A DNA stretch of 64,000 nucleotides, taken from NCBI GenBank assembly GCA_963832365.1, contig CAWHUL010000020.1:1-64000 (forward strand). The letters are read 5' to 3'. The first letter of the stretch is position 1. Each line of letters starts with the position of its first letter. Below the pieces are notes generated by a model, which was not told the DNA's origin, searched no databases, and saw only the letters and a program-made list of their open reading frames with translations. The DNA comes from CAWBRT01 sp963832365. GTDB taxonomy: Bacteria; Acidobacteriota; Terriglobia; Terriglobales; Acidobacteriaceae. Positions 53,861 to 62,768 of the stretch are shown in pieces. A program made the translations under genes and the position numbers.

Positions 53861-54829
53861 ATGGCGCTCATGATCGCCGTTCTCACGTTTGTGGTCGTTG
53901 CTCTGATCGTGTTTCTCGTCTCGCTGATTGTCACGACCGACAGCAGCCAGGAAGTGGTTCGCCGCCGTCTGGAAGCGGTGACGAGGGCAGAACAGCGCGG
54001 GGGAAGCTCCCTCGGGCTGAAGCTGCTTCGCGACGAGATGCTCAGCAGCGTTCCTCTGTTTCACCAATGGATGACGCGATGGTCCTGGTTTGCACGCTGT
54101 AAGATTTTTCTGACGCAAGCTGGAATGAAAATCAAACCGGGCAAGTTCTTTCTCGTGAGCGGCGTGCTCGGCGTGGCGGGTTATGTAATTGCGGCACACA
54201 TGACCCGGATTCCGGGTGCGCCGATTCTTTTTGCTCTGGTGGCCGGCGCAATGCCATATATGGTTGCGGCTGCGAAGCGCCGTAGACGCTTGCAGAAATT
54301 TGAAGAGCACTTCCCCGAAGCTCTGGATCTGCTTGGCCGTGCAGTCCGTGCCGGGCATGCCTTCACAACGGGTCTGGAAATGATCGGCAAGGAAACGTCT
54401 GAGCCGATTGCCGGCGAATTCCGCACGACTTTCGACGAACAGAAGTTCGGCATACCCTTACGCGATGCACTCCTAAATCTGGCGGAGCGGGTTCCCTTGA
54501 TCGATGTCCAGTTCTTTGTTACGGCGCTACTGGTTCAGCGGGACACGGGTGGAAACCTGGCGGAGATTCTTGATGGACTGTCGCGCGTGATCCGCGATCG
54601 CTTTAGGCTCTATCGCGAAGTCAGAGTGAAGACCGCTCAAGGTAGATTGACGGCCGGAATTCTCATTGCGCTGCCGCCGTTAATGGCGGTTGTCCTTTCG
54701 ATCCTCAATCCAGGATACATGAAGGTGCTTTTTGAGGATCCGAGAGGCTTGATGGTTCTTGCACTTGCGGGTGTGAACCAGATTGTCGGATCCGCGATCA
54801 TCTGGAAGATCATTCACATAGAGGTCTGA
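53861..54829 (+). CDS. tadB: Pilus assembly inner-membrane protein TadB
   Basis: A 322-residue type II secretion F-domain protein. N-terminal membrane helices ('TFVVVALIVFLVSLIVT') are followed by a cytosolic part with 'FEEHFPEALDLLGRAVRAGH' and 'VPLIDVQFFVTALLVQRDTG', the GspF/TadB signature, and two C-terminal helices. It is the inner-membrane platform for the CpaF motor. AAGGAG stands before the ATG. An 87-base gap separates it from cpaF. Confidence 0.92.
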   Translation: MALMIAVLTFVVVALIVFLVSLIVTTDSSQEVVRRRLEAVTRAEQRGGSSLGLKLLRDEMLSSVPLFHQWMTRWSWFARCKIFLTQAGMKIKPGKFFLVSGVLGVAGYVIAAHMTRIPGAPILFALVAGAMPYMVAAAKRRRRLQKFEEHFPEALDLLGRAVRAGHAFTTGLEMIGKETSEPIAGEFRTTFDEQKFGIPLRDALLNLAERVPLIDVQFFVTALLVQRDTGGNLAEILDGLSRVIRDRFRLYREVRVKTAQGRLTAGILIALPPLMAVVLSILNPGYMKVLFEDPRGLMVLALAGVNQIVGSAIIWKIIHIEV

Positions 54830-54851
54830 GAAAGAGCTGGGAGAAAAGAAC

Positions 54852-55769
54852 ATGCTGTGGACCGTAACAACAATCACGTTTCTCGCCATCGTTGGAGTTT
54901 CCCTGGCTTTGCTCTATGCCTTTGCTCCCAACGAAGTGGGCATTGCGGGACGCTTGTCGCGGTTCCTGAGGCCGGCAGAGGTGGTGGCCGACAAGACAGG
55001 ATTCGTGAAGAAACAGGCGGGTAAAATCAGCGGCACTCTGGCTTCGTTCGGCAAGCACGTGCCGGCGGATTCAGGAAAAGAATCGTCGTCGCGGCTTCTC
55101 ATGACTCGAGCAGGCTACCGTCGCCCGACCGCGGTCTTTGCGCTGAGGGGAGTTAAGGTACTGTTGCCCATCGGATTGGTCGCCATGGTGTATGTATCCG
55201 GGATCTATCGCATGAATCCGTTCATGTTCCTGCTGATAGCGGCAATTGTCGGATATCTCTTGCCGGAGCTGTGGATTGGCTGGCGGATTCGCGCACGCCA
55301 ACATCGGATGCGAAAGGGCATTCCCGATTCCCTGGATTTGCTCGTCATCTGCGTAGAAGCCGGACTTGGTCTGGATCAGGCTCTCATGCGAGTCTCGCAG
55401 GAGTTAGCGATTGCACACCCCGAACTCAGCGACGAATTGCAGTTGGTGAATCTCGAAATGCGTCTCGGCAAGACCCGAATTGAATCTCTCCGGGAACTGG
55501 CACGGCGGACCGGCTTGGAGGACCTCAAGGCACTTGTGGCCATGTTGATCCAGACGGAACGGTTTGGCACCAGCGTCGCCCAGTCGCTTCGGGTTTACTC
55601 TGACGATCTGCGCGTGAAGCGGCGGCAGCGCGCTGAAGAAATGGGCGCCAAGACGAGCGTCAAAATGGTACCGCCACTCGTGTTCTTTATCTTTCCGGCT
55701 TTGATGGTCGTAATCCTGGGACCAGCGGTAATCACTTTGTTGCGGCAGCTCATGCCTGCACTTAAGTAG
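54852..55769 (+). CDS. tadC: Pilus assembly inner-membrane protein TadC
   Basis: A 305-residue GspF-like protein, the second platform component. 'GIPDSLDLLVICVEAGLGLD' and 'LEDLKALVAMLIQTERFGTS' are the conserved cytosolic signature; membrane segments flank it, the last being 'VFFIFPALMVVILGPAVITL'. TadB and TadC are thought to act together. It starts 22 bases after tadB. Confidence 0.92.
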   Translation: MLWTVTTITFLAIVGVSLALLYAFAPNEVGIAGRLSRFLRPAEVVADKTGFVKKQAGKISGTLASFGKHVPADSGKESSSRLLMTRAGYRRPTAVFALRGVKVLLPIGLVAMVYVSGIYRMNPFMFLLIAAIVGYLLPELWIGWRIRARQHRMRKGIPDSLDLLVICVEAGLGLDQALMRVSQELAIAHPELSDELQLVNLEMRLGKTRIESLRELARRTGLEDLKALVAMLIQTERFGTSVAQSLRVYSDDLRVKRRQRAEEMGAKTSVKMVPPLVFFIFPALMVVILGPAVITLLRQLMPALK

Positions 55770-55835
55770 TTCACAGGCTTGTTGGCTGCAAAACCACAAT
55801 CTCGGTAGAAACTTGGAAACTATAAGGAGAAACAA

Positions 55836-55934
55836 ATGGATGGCGCAATGACAGTTCGGCTGATCTCGGGCGTACTCGCGGCTATAGTTCTGGCGATCAT
55901 TGTAATGCGGCGCAAGCAGAAAGCGCTGGATTAA
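55836..55934 (+). CDS. 32-residue single-span membrane microprotein
   Basis: A short gene with an excellent ribosome binding site (ATAAGGAG, eight bases before the ATG) and stop at 55932-55934. The product is almost all one hydrophobic helix ('LISGVLAAIVLAIIVM') with a basic tail ('RRKQKALD'), suggesting the C-terminus faces the cytoplasm. It follows tadC by 66 bases and precedes the DUF192 gene by 62. I know of no family; the position suggests a small accessory of the pilus platform, in the way other tiny membrane proteins modulate complexes. The strong SD is the main evidence. Confidence 0.6.
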   Translation: MDGAMTVRLISGVLAAIVLAIIVMRRKQKALD

Positions 55935-55996
55935 TCGCCGTTTGCTTCGACGAATATTTTCAGATCAGCAGTCGTACAAGAGGTGGAATAACATCC

Positions 55997-56500
55997 ATGG
56001 CGACCGGTGTGCAAGACAGGCTCGTATACGTTTATAACAAAACGCGAGAAACTTTTGTGGCCACTGAAGCAGCCGTCGCCAACAATTATTTCCTCCGTCT
56101 TATCGGGCTGCTAGGAAAAACCGCACGGTGGGCGCGACCAGGCAGGGGTCTGTGGATCATTCCTTGCCGAGGCGTCCACACGCTGGGCATGATGTTTCCA
56201 ATCGACCTGGTTTTTCTCAACAAGGAAAAGCAGGTGATTCACATTGAAGAGTATGTGCGGCCATTTCGGATTTCGAACGTGATTCCCAAAGCAGCTAGCG
56301 TACTGGAACTTCCTGTGCATACGATTTATCGCAGCGGAACGCGCGAAGGCGATTGCCTCGAAATCGCCTTGTTGCGAAATGAGCGCAGGGAAGACGATCG
56401 GAGAGGGATCGAGCTCCAGAGTAAGCGCGACCCCGGCGAGGCTTCGAAGTCGGCCACCGGCGGCGGCAGAGAGCAGGAAAGCCGTAACCGGACTGCGTAG
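55997..56500 (+). CDS. DUF192 domain-containing protein
   Basis: A 167-residue protein with a DUF192 domain: 'YFLRLIGLLGKTARWARPGR' near residue 30, 'LWIIPCRGVHTLGMMFPIDL' in the centre with the conserved C-x-x-V-H-T-x-x-M core, and 'VLELPVHTIYRSGTREGD' at the end of the domain. The last 40 residues are polar and probably disordered. No signal peptide is visible. DUF192 genes are recurrent at the ends of tad loci in some bacteria; the function is unknown. It is the last gene before a strong terminator. Confidence 0.87.
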   Translation: MATGVQDRLVYVYNKTRETFVATEAAVANNYFLRLIGLLGKTARWARPGRGLWIIPCRGVHTLGMMFPIDLVFLNKEKQVIHIEEYVRPFRISNVIPKAASVLELPVHTIYRSGTREGDCLEIALLRNERREDDRRGIELQSKRDPGEASKSATGGGREQESRNRTA

Positions 56501-56590
56501 GCAAAGGCTGCTGGTCCGCGACTTCTCGCGTCAGCACTCCGCCCGGGAATGAAACCACATTCTTGACGCGGCACTGGCGTGGATTCTACG

Positions 56591-56619
56591 AAAATCCCCG
56601 GATTGCCCGGGGATTTTTC
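56591..56619 (+). terminator. Rho-independent terminator after the Tad locus
   Basis: AAAATCCCCGG (56591-56601) pairs with CCGGGGATTTT (56607-56617) over a five-base loop, ending in a T run. It lies 91 bases beyond the DUF192 stop and probably ends the tad transcription unit. Confidence 0.85.
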
Positions 56620-56828
56620 CGCGTCCGCGCCGACTTACTTGCTCGCTGGAAGCGTAATTAGTGTTTCCGCCACCCCATTCACCGGGGTCCAGTCGCGTGC
56701 AAGGCCGCTGCCCCAGACAGAATTTGCTGAGCGGGTTATAAACCGTACCTCCCTTGCCAGCAACGAGCCGGTGATGCCTATTATCGCGGTGAACTGAACG
56801 CCTATCGGTCGCGGCTCGGGGCAGAAAG

Positions 56829-57425
56829 TCAGGATCGCGCACTCACCATCCGGTCATCGAGGTACTGCTCCAACGTTCGTGCGACCACCTCCAGCGGTTT
56901 GAACGAACCCTGAAGGCGACTGACAACAAGCGCGCCCTCAAGCGCGGAGAACAGAAGCAGCGCAAATGTCTGCGCGTCGGTATCGCGCTTGATCTCTCCT
57001 TGTTCAATCCCACGCTTGATCGTCTCGACAAGGCGGTTGAGAAAAATACTCACGGCCTGCCGTGCCCGCTCTTTCAGAGCTTGATTGCCGTCGTCGTTTT
57101 CGACAGCGGTGTTTACCATGGGGCATCCGCCTGGGATGGGCGAGCGGCGATGGACGAAGTTCCGTATAAAATGCCGCAACTGCCGCACTGGGCTTGCAAG
57201 GCGATCGAAGTCTTGAAACCGGACACGCACCGCCATTTCGAAGGCGTAATCGAAAGCTTCCACCGCCAACTGCTCTTTGCTTTCGAAGTGGCGGTAGATT
57301 CCGCCTTTCTGGAGACCCGTTGCCGCCATCACGTCCGAGACCGCAGTTCCTGAATATCCCCGGGTATTGAATATCCCGGCTGCCGTCTGTACCAGGCGTT
57401 TCCTGGTTTCTTGTCCTTGGGTCAT
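56829..57425 (-). CDS. TetR/AcrR family transcriptional regulator
   Basis: A 198-residue repressor. The N-terminal helix-turn-helix is 'GYSGTAVSDVMAATGLQKGG' with 'IYRHFESKEQLAVEAFDYAF', the typical TetR DNA-binding region, and the C-terminal ligand domain contains 'PGGCPMVNTAVENDDGN', as in the TetR_C subgroup of AcrR-like regulators. ATG 57425 ('MTQGQE') is a likelier start than 57458. It is transcribed divergently from an MFS transporter, and a palindrome lies between the two, so it probably represses the transporter and itself. Confidence 0.88.
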   Translation of the reverse strand: MTQGQETRKRLVQTAAGIFNTRGYSGTAVSDVMAATGLQKGGIYRHFESKEQLAVEAFDYAFEMAVRVRFQDFDRLASPVRQLRHFIRNFVHRRSPIPGGCPMVNTAVENDDGNQALKERARQAVSIFLNRLVETIKRGIEQGEIKRDTDAQTFALLLFSALEGALVVSRLQGSFKPLEVVARTLEQYLDDRMVSARS

Positions 57426-57463
57426 CTCTGATTGTCCTCCGGAACCATTTTGCCACATCTTGC

Positions 57464-57475
57464 GACCGAACGGTC
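57464..57475. promoter_or_regulatory. Predicted TetR operator palindrome
   Basis: GACCG-AA-CGGTC is a perfect inverted repeat in the divergent TetR/MFS promoter region. It resembles the ACC...GGT cores bound by several TetR-family repressors. Binding by the adjacent regulator is inferred. Confidence 0.65.
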
Positions 57476-57530
57476 TCTAATGTAATCTATTTGCGAGGCT
57501 AATCGGTTTCAGCGTCCAGAAGGAGAGTCT

Positions 57531-58817
57531 ATGTTTCCGGGCCAGGGCCCCAGGCGCACTCTGCACTATGCCTGGATTGTCGCGAGCGTCACCTTCCTCG
57601 TGCTGCTGGCGACCGCCGGCATACGAGCCACGCCCGGCATTCTGATTGTTCCGCTGGAGCAGGAGTTCGGCTGGACGCGGGCTACAATTTCGGCGGCGAT
57701 TGCCATCAACATCGCGTTGTTCGGGATTATCGGTCCATTTGCGGCATCGCTGATGGCTCGCTATGGTTTGCGCAGGATTGTGCTGACAGCGGTCGGTCTG
57801 TTGGCGGTTGCGGTCGCTGGCTCGTCGCTCATACGCCAGCCATGGCAACTGGTGCTGTGCTGGGGAATTCTGGTCGGGACAGGAACCGGAGTCACTTCCC
57901 TCGTTTTGGCGGCCGTCGTTGTGAATCGCTGGTTTGTGCAGCAGCGCGGCTTGGTGCTGGGAATATTGTCGGCCGCCAACGCCACCGGCCAGCTCGTCTT
58001 TCTTCCGCTGCTCGCCACGCTGGTCACTTACAAAGGATGGCGCAGCGCGGTCTATGTCGTTGCGGCGACGGCCGCGGCGGTGTTCGTCGTCGCGTTGTTG
58101 TGGATGAAGGACGATCCCTCCGACTTGAAGCTCTTGCCATACGGAATTACCGAGCCGTCGGCGCCTTCGGCTCAGTCCCTCGCGCTCTCACCATTGCGCG
58201 CGCTCGCTTGGGCTGCGCGCTCTTCCGAATTTTGGATTCTGGCAGGCACCTTTTTTATTTGCGGAGCGAGCACCAACGGATTAATCGGAACCCACCTGAT
58301 TCCAGCTTGCATGGATCACGGCATCCCCGAGATAAGGGCGGCGGGGTTGCTCGCGGTGATGGGTATCTTCGATATGCTCGGGACGACGCTGTCGGGTTGG
58401 GCGACGGATCGTTTCAACAGCCGCTACCTGCTGTTCTGGTACTACGCGCTCCGCGGGCTGTCGTTGCTATTTCTTCCCTACTCGCTTGCGCATCCAGAGA
58501 GTGGTCTGTCGTTTTTTGCGATCTTCTACGGTTTGGATTGGGTAGCCACCGTGCCGCCGACGGTGCGTTTGGCCACGAACGCTTTCGGCAAGGAGAACGC
58601 CGGTGTGGTCTACGGCTGGATCTTTACCGCACACCAGCTAGGAGCCTCTCTGGCTGCGCTGGGAGCGGGCACAATCCGGACCTATCTGGGCGACTACCGC
58701 GACGCCTTCTGGATTTCCGGCGGACTCTGCGCCATAGCGGCGGCGCTCTTCATTTTTACGCGCAACGCGGCACCGCAGACCGCGACGTTGCCAAAAGTAG
58801 CCGAAGAGATTGCCTGA
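57531..58817 (+). CDS. MFS transporter, monocarboxylate/oxalate-formate type
   Basis: A 428-residue major facilitator with twelve predicted helices. 'LEQEFGWTRATISAAIAINI' is the N-terminal region typical of the MCT/OFA-like group, 'MARYGLRRIVLTAVGLLAVA' the loop 2-3 motif, and 'GWATDRFNSRYLLFWYYALR' the equivalent loop in the second half. The group transports small organic acids. AGAAGGAGAG precedes the ATG. It is divergent from tetR and shares the operator. It could also be an efflux pump; the substrate is not visible. Confidence 0.85.
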   Translation: MFPGQGPRRTLHYAWIVASVTFLVLLATAGIRATPGILIVPLEQEFGWTRATISAAIAINIALFGIIGPFAASLMARYGLRRIVLTAVGLLAVAVAGSSLIRQPWQLVLCWGILVGTGTGVTSLVLAAVVVNRWFVQQRGLVLGILSAANATGQLVFLPLLATLVTYKGWRSAVYVVAATAAAVFVVALLWMKDDPSDLKLLPYGITEPSAPSAQSLALSPLRALAWAARSSEFWILAGTFFICGASTNGLIGTHLIPACMDHGIPEIRAAGLLAVMGIFDMLGTTLSGWATDRFNSRYLLFWYYALRGLSLLFLPYSLAHPESGLSFFAIFYGLDWVATVPPTVRLATNAFGKENAGVVYGWIFTAHQLGASLAALGAGTIRTYLGDYRDAFWISGGLCAIAAALFIFTRNAAPQTATLPKVAEEIA

Positions 58818-59139
58818 AACCGGTTGGCAGACAGGTTGCGTCGATTGTCTCGTTGCTGCTGCTTTCGCCTGCGTACTACGAGAGCTCTAGTGACGGCCTC
58901 CCTGTGCCGCTTGGGAAATGCATCACCCCTGCGGGTGACAGTAGTCACTGAGCGATATGACGGCAGGGAACTACAGTTCAACATTCGGGGTTAAAGCGCC
59001 GCAGTTCGCCCTTTGAAGGACGCTTTTCACCAGCAACAAGCGTCTCAGGCGTAAGAGAGCGTGGCCCCATTTACCGTGGTGCCAACCAGAGAACGAGCAA
59101 CTCTTTTCTGGTTGATGTCCGCGAAAGGAGTCCGTCGAC
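58818..59139. other. Intergenic region before the 2-oxoacid oxidoreductase operon
   Basis: No supported gene. It contains the leader and promoter of the oxidoreductase operon; AAAGGAG precedes the TTG start of the alpha gene by eight bases. Confidence 0.45.
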
Positions 59140-60300
59140 TTGCCGAAAACAGCCAAACTGATCCAAGGAAACCAGGCGATGGCCGAGGGTGCATTCTATG
59201 CCGGCGCGCGCTTTTACGCTGGGTATCCGATCACTCCATCTTCGGAGGTCGCCGACATAGCTTCGCGCCAATTGCCGAAGATGGGCGGAATCTACATGCA
59301 GATGGAAGACGAAATCGCCAGCATCGCGGCGGTCATCGGTGCTTCTTTATCAGGCAAGAAGTCGTTTACGGCGACCAGCGGACCTGGATTCTCACTGATG
59401 CAGGAGAATCTGGGCGTGGCAATCATGGGGGAAGTGCCGTGCGTCGTGATCGACGTCCAGCGCTCCGGACCCAGCACGGGATTGGCGACCAAACCCGGGC
59501 AGTCGGACTTCATGCAAATACGATGGGGTCGGCATGGGGATCAAACGTTGATTGCACTGGCGCCAGCTTCCGTGCAGGAGTGTTTCGCTCTTACGGTACA
59601 GGCGTTCAATTTGTCGGAGAAGTTCCGCACCCCCGTGGTGTTGGCCGCCGACGAAATCGTCGGACACATGCGCGAAAGCTTCGTCATTCCTGAACCAGGT
59701 GAGCTGCCGGTCGTCGACCGCGCAAAGCCCACGGTCCCGCCGGACCAGTACCTTCCATTTGATTTCGATGGCGATGGTGCGGCGCCGCTGGCATCGTATG
59801 GCAGCGAGTACGCCTTCCATGTGACCACCAGCATGCACGGCGTGAACGGATATGCCAGCGTTGATCCGGCAAATGCCGCCAAGCGCATCCGCCACTTGCA
59901 CCGAAAGCTGGAGGCCCACCGGGATGAGATCGTTCTCACCAAGTCATACGATGTGGATGACTGTGACGTGCTGATCATCGCGGCCGGGGCGGTTACCAGG
60001 ACCGCACGCGCCGCGGCCCTCCGGGCGCGCCAGGCAGGGGTGAAAGCAGGAGTCCTCCAACTGCAGACGATTTGGCCATTTCCCGACCAGGAGATCATGG
60101 CGGCGGCAGAGAAGGCGAAGACCATCGTGGTTGCGGAGATGAACTACGCCGGTCAGTTGGCCGGGGAAGTGTCGAGGGTGGTCGGGAGTTCCGTAAAGTT
60201 GAAGAAAGTCAACACCTTCAACGGAGAAATCATGTTTCCCCAGGCTGTGCTGGAGGCAATCCTCGGGGTTCCCAGCAGTGTCGCCGCCGGGGCGAAGTAG
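59140..60300 (+). CDS. korA: 2-oxoacid:ferredoxin oxidoreductase subunit alpha
   Basis: A 386-residue subunit of a multi-gene 2-oxoacid:ferredoxin oxidoreductase, best matching the 2-oxoglutarate (Kor) type. 'GNQAMAEGAFYAGARFYAGY' followed by 'PITPSSEVAD' begins the pyrimidine-binding domain; 'TSGPGFSLMQENLGVAIMGE' and 'DVQRSGPSTGLATKPGQSDF' are highly conserved; domain II ends with 'INAFNGEIM'-like sequence ('VNTFNGEIMFPQAV'). The start is TTG 59140, with AAAGGAG upstream. It begins a four-gene operon. Confidence 0.92.
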   Translation: MPKTAKLIQGNQAMAEGAFYAGARFYAGYPITPSSEVADIASRQLPKMGGIYMQMEDEIASIAAVIGASLSGKKSFTATSGPGFSLMQENLGVAIMGEVPCVVIDVQRSGPSTGLATKPGQSDFMQIRWGRHGDQTLIALAPASVQECFALTVQAFNLSEKFRTPVVLAADEIVGHMRESFVIPEPGELPVVDRAKPTVPPDQYLPFDFDGDGAAPLASYGSEYAFHVTTSMHGVNGYASVDPANAAKRIRHLHRKLEAHRDEIVLTKSYDVDDCDVLIIAAGAVTRTARAAALRARQAGVKAGVLQLQTIWPFPDQEIMAAAEKAKTIVVAEMNYAGQLAGEVSRVVGSSVKLKKVNTFNGEIMFPQAVLEAILGVPSSVAAGAK

Positions 60301-60306
60301 GAGGCG

Positions 60307-61147
60307 ATGGTCATGGCTGTTGCTACCGGGTCCAGATATTTGAAGAAGAATGCGCTTCCTCACCAGTGGTGCTCTGGCTGTGGAAACGGAGTTGCACTTG
60401 GTTCGCTGCTGCGGGCATTCGAAGAGCTGGGATATCAGAACAACGAAGTGGTGATTGTTACCGGCATCGGATGCTGGGGCAAGGCCGACAACTATCTCTG
60501 CGACGAGCGCGCTGCATGTAACTCACGGCCGGGCGCTAGCCTATGCCACGGGAGTCAAGGCGGCCAACCCGGATCTTCATGTCGTGGCTTTGATGGGTGA
60601 TGGTGATGGAGCGACGATAGGCGGAAATCACTTGATCCATTCCGCGCGGCGCAACATGGACTTAACCGCTGTGCTGGTCAACAACTTTAACTACGGCATG
60701 ACCGGCGGACAGCAGTCGGCCATGACTCCGGCGGGCCGCATTACAAGCACGACTGCCTATGGAAATCCGGAACGCGCGTTCGATATTTGCGCCTTGGCGA
60801 CGGCGGCGGGCGCAAATTATGTCGCCCGGGAAACAATTTGCAATGGACTGGCGCTGAAGAACCGTATGAAGGAAGCGCTGGTCAAAAAAGGTTTCTCGCT
60901 CATCGAGGTTGTGAGTCCGTGCACAACCCTCTACGGCCCAAATAACAAGATGAAGGAGCCGGTCGCAATGCTGCGCTGGCTCAAGGAAAAGGGGCTTCCG
61001 GCAGCCAAGTACGAAAAATTGACCGATCCGGAAGCCGACGGTTACTTCCTGACAGGCAAGTTGGTGGACAGGAACGTTCCCGATTTCAATACGCGATATA
61101 GCGAGATTCAACTTCGGCTGCAGAGCGAATCGGCAGGGAAAAAGTGA
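60307..61147 (+). pseudogene. korB: 2-oxoacid:ferredoxin oxidoreductase subunit beta, one frameshift
   Basis: The ThDP-binding subunit. The first frame carries 'HQWCSGCGNGVALGSLLRAF' and 'VIVTGIGCWGKADNYL'; the second, from about 60510, carries 'SALHVTHGRALAYATGVKAA', 'VALMGDGDGATIGGNHLIHS' (ThDP motif G-D-G) and 'NNFNYGMTGGQ' (N-x-x-Y-G-M-T-G-G-Q). They meet near 60500, where one extra base (TGCGACG for expected TGCACG) shifts the frame. All other operon genes are intact, so a sequencing or assembly error is likely. Corrected length is about 279 residues, normal for KorB. Confidence 0.88.
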
Positions 61148-61692
61148 AGCAGAGATACGAAATCATTTTCGCGGGATCTGGTGGCCAGGGACTGGTGCTA
61201 AGCGCCAGACTGTTGGGGCTGGCTGCAATTCTGGAAGGCAAGAATGTCGCTCAAACACAATCGGTGTTGGGAGATTCCCAGCGCGGCGGGCTAAGCACCG
61301 CCGAGGTCTTGATCGACGAAGAGGAAATCGTTTTCCAACAGGTGGAGCAGCCTGACGTCATCGTGGCGCTTGGGGACATGGCAATCAAGAAGTACGCGGA
61401 GGCCCGCCCCAGAATTGCCATGTTTTACGAGAGCGGCTTGGCCGACCTTGGGGAGAGGCCAGGGCTCTATGCTTTCCCGTTCGCCGAACTGGCTGCAAAG
61501 CATGGCTACGCGGTGAATATGATCGCGCTGGGCGTCATGATTGCGCTGACAGAACCGGTGACCTTCGACAGCATGGCGAAAGCAATTCGGCAGAGCTTCT
61601 CCGAAACTTCGGCTGCAAAGAATTTTGAAGCGGTTCGCTACGGCCTGGAGTTGGCGAAAGAAACCACGGGAAAGAGGGTCCAGACCGTATGA
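61144..61692 (+). CDS. korC: 2-oxoacid:ferredoxin oxidoreductase subunit gamma
   Basis: A 182-residue catalytic-type gamma subunit. 'IIFAGSGGQGLVLSARLLGL' is the conserved start, with 'TQSVLGDSQRGGLSTAEVLI' as the second motif, characteristic of KorC/PorC. It starts at GTG 61144, overlapping the beta stop by four bases. The stop overlaps the delta start (ATGA). Confidence 0.92.
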   Translation: MKQRYEIIFAGSGGQGLVLSARLLGLAAILEGKNVAQTQSVLGDSQRGGLSTAEVLIDEEEIVFQQVEQPDVIVALGDMAIKKYAEARPRIAMFYESGLADLGERPGLYAFPFAELAAKHGYAVNMIALGVMIALTEPVTFDSMAKAIRQSFSETSAAKNFEAVRYGLELAKETTGKRVQTV

Positions 61693-61964
61693 GCGAAGCC
61701 AAGAAGAAAAGTTTCAACCCCGAAGTGAATTCGGCATTGTGCAAGGAATGTGGCTACTGCTGCGAGGTCTGCGAGGAATCGGTCTTCGAAAACTCAGGAC
61801 TATTCAACAAGGCCGGTTATCGCTACATCATCACCAAGCACGCGGAAAACTGCACCGGGTGCATGAAGTGCTTCCTGATTTGCCCGGACTTCGCCATCCT
61901 GGTGTCGCAAGTCGACGAGAATCCTACGCCGTCCGTTGACAGTATCCGCGCTGAAGCGGGTTAG
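61689..61964 (+). CDS. korD: 2-oxoacid:ferredoxin oxidoreductase ferredoxin-like subunit delta
   Basis: A 91-residue protein with two 4Fe-4S binding motifs: 'LCKECGYCCEVCEESVF' and 'NCTGCMKCFLICPDFAI'. It would pass electrons from the catalytic subunits to ferredoxin. The stop codon lies in the loop of a strong hairpin. It is the last gene of the operon. Confidence 0.92.
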   Translation: MSEAKKKSFNPEVNSALCKECGYCCEVCEESVFENSGLFNKAGYRYIITKHAENCTGCMKCFLICPDFAILVSQVDENPTPSVDSIRAEAG

Positions 61965-61979
61965 GACTCCCCGCTTCAG
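61951..61979 (+). terminator. Terminator-like hairpin spanning the korD stop codon
   Basis: CTGAAGCGGG (61951-61960) pairs perfectly with CCCGCTTCAG (61970-61979). The TAG stop (61962-61964) is in the loop. There is no T run, so it could be a 3'-end stabiliser, or a rho-dependent or weak terminator. Confidence 0.6.
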
Positions 61980-62085
61980 GCCTCCCAACGCAATTAGTGT
62001 TGCGCGCAACCCGGCGCTTGCAACGATCCACAGCGCAACCGCTTGTACACTCACATTCAGGGACAAGCTGTCTTTCAGCAGCCTA

Positions 62086-62541
62086 CTAGGAGGATGCCCG
62101 TTTCCGTTGCCAAGGACGCTTGGGCCGGGAGGAATCGGGCAAGTCGCGGTCTTTGACGCGGTCGTAGGTGTATGTCTCGCTCACCGACCCGAGCGATTCG
62201 TTGTAGAGACTCGTCGCCCCGATGGCTTCCTTCAGTTCCTCACTGAAACTATGCAGGGCCTTCAAGTGTTCGGCGGTGGCCGAAATCTCCGACTTGGAGG
62301 TCTTTAAGAACTTCTGGTAGCCGCGGTCAACCAGCTTGGCTATCTCGCCGCCGACGAGGTTTCCGGGATAAGCGAAGATTCTTACGCCTCCATCCTGCGT
62401 CTTTTCGATGGCAGCGGAACATTTGTACTTCTTGAGGAAAATGCGATTCGCAGTGCCGGGGGCCTCCAGCAGTTCAAAATCGTGGGAGCGCAGCCATGTC
62501 GCTGCTTCGTCGAAAGTTCGTGGAGCAATCGTTTTCGCCAT
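62086..62541 (-). CDS. Conserved hypothetical protein
   Basis: A 151-residue soluble protein with no recognised family. The N-terminal half has alternating strands and helices ('EAATWLRSHDFELLEAPGTA', 'GGVRIFAYPGNLVGGEIAKL'), the next part is helical ('AEHLKALHSFSEELKEAIGA'), and the tail is short and basic. It starts at ATG 62541 with CAGGAGAC upstream. It is transcribed opposite to the oxidoreductase operon and toward it. Confidence 0.65.
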   Translation of the reverse strand: MAKTIAPRTFDEAATWLRSHDFELLEAPGTANRIFLKKYKCSAAIEKTQDGGVRIFAYPGNLVGGEIAKLVDRGYQKFLKTSKSEISATAEHLKALHSFSEELKEAIGATSLYNESLGSVSETYTYDRVKDRDLPDSSRPKRPWQRKRASS

Positions 62542-62768
62542 GTCTCCTGCTCAGATGCGTACGCTGGGCCACTCTATTCGAAAAAAGGCGCGTTTCCGGC
62601 GGTCCGCCGAATTCTCTCATAGCGTAACCGCCTGCTGTCCGGCGCACGGCGGAATTGCGGGCTACACGCCTCGCATTAACCCATGTCCGTCGCCGTGAAC
62701 AAAATGGCGGCATTCAATTTCGCACATCAAGCGGGTCCCCGGCGATCGCTTCGCAAAGTTGTTCACCC

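Noticed and set aside
53105..54358. A 417-codon open frame on the minus strand
   Set aside because: It runs antisense to cpaF and tadB, whose motifs are unmistakable, and its translation has no family resemblance.
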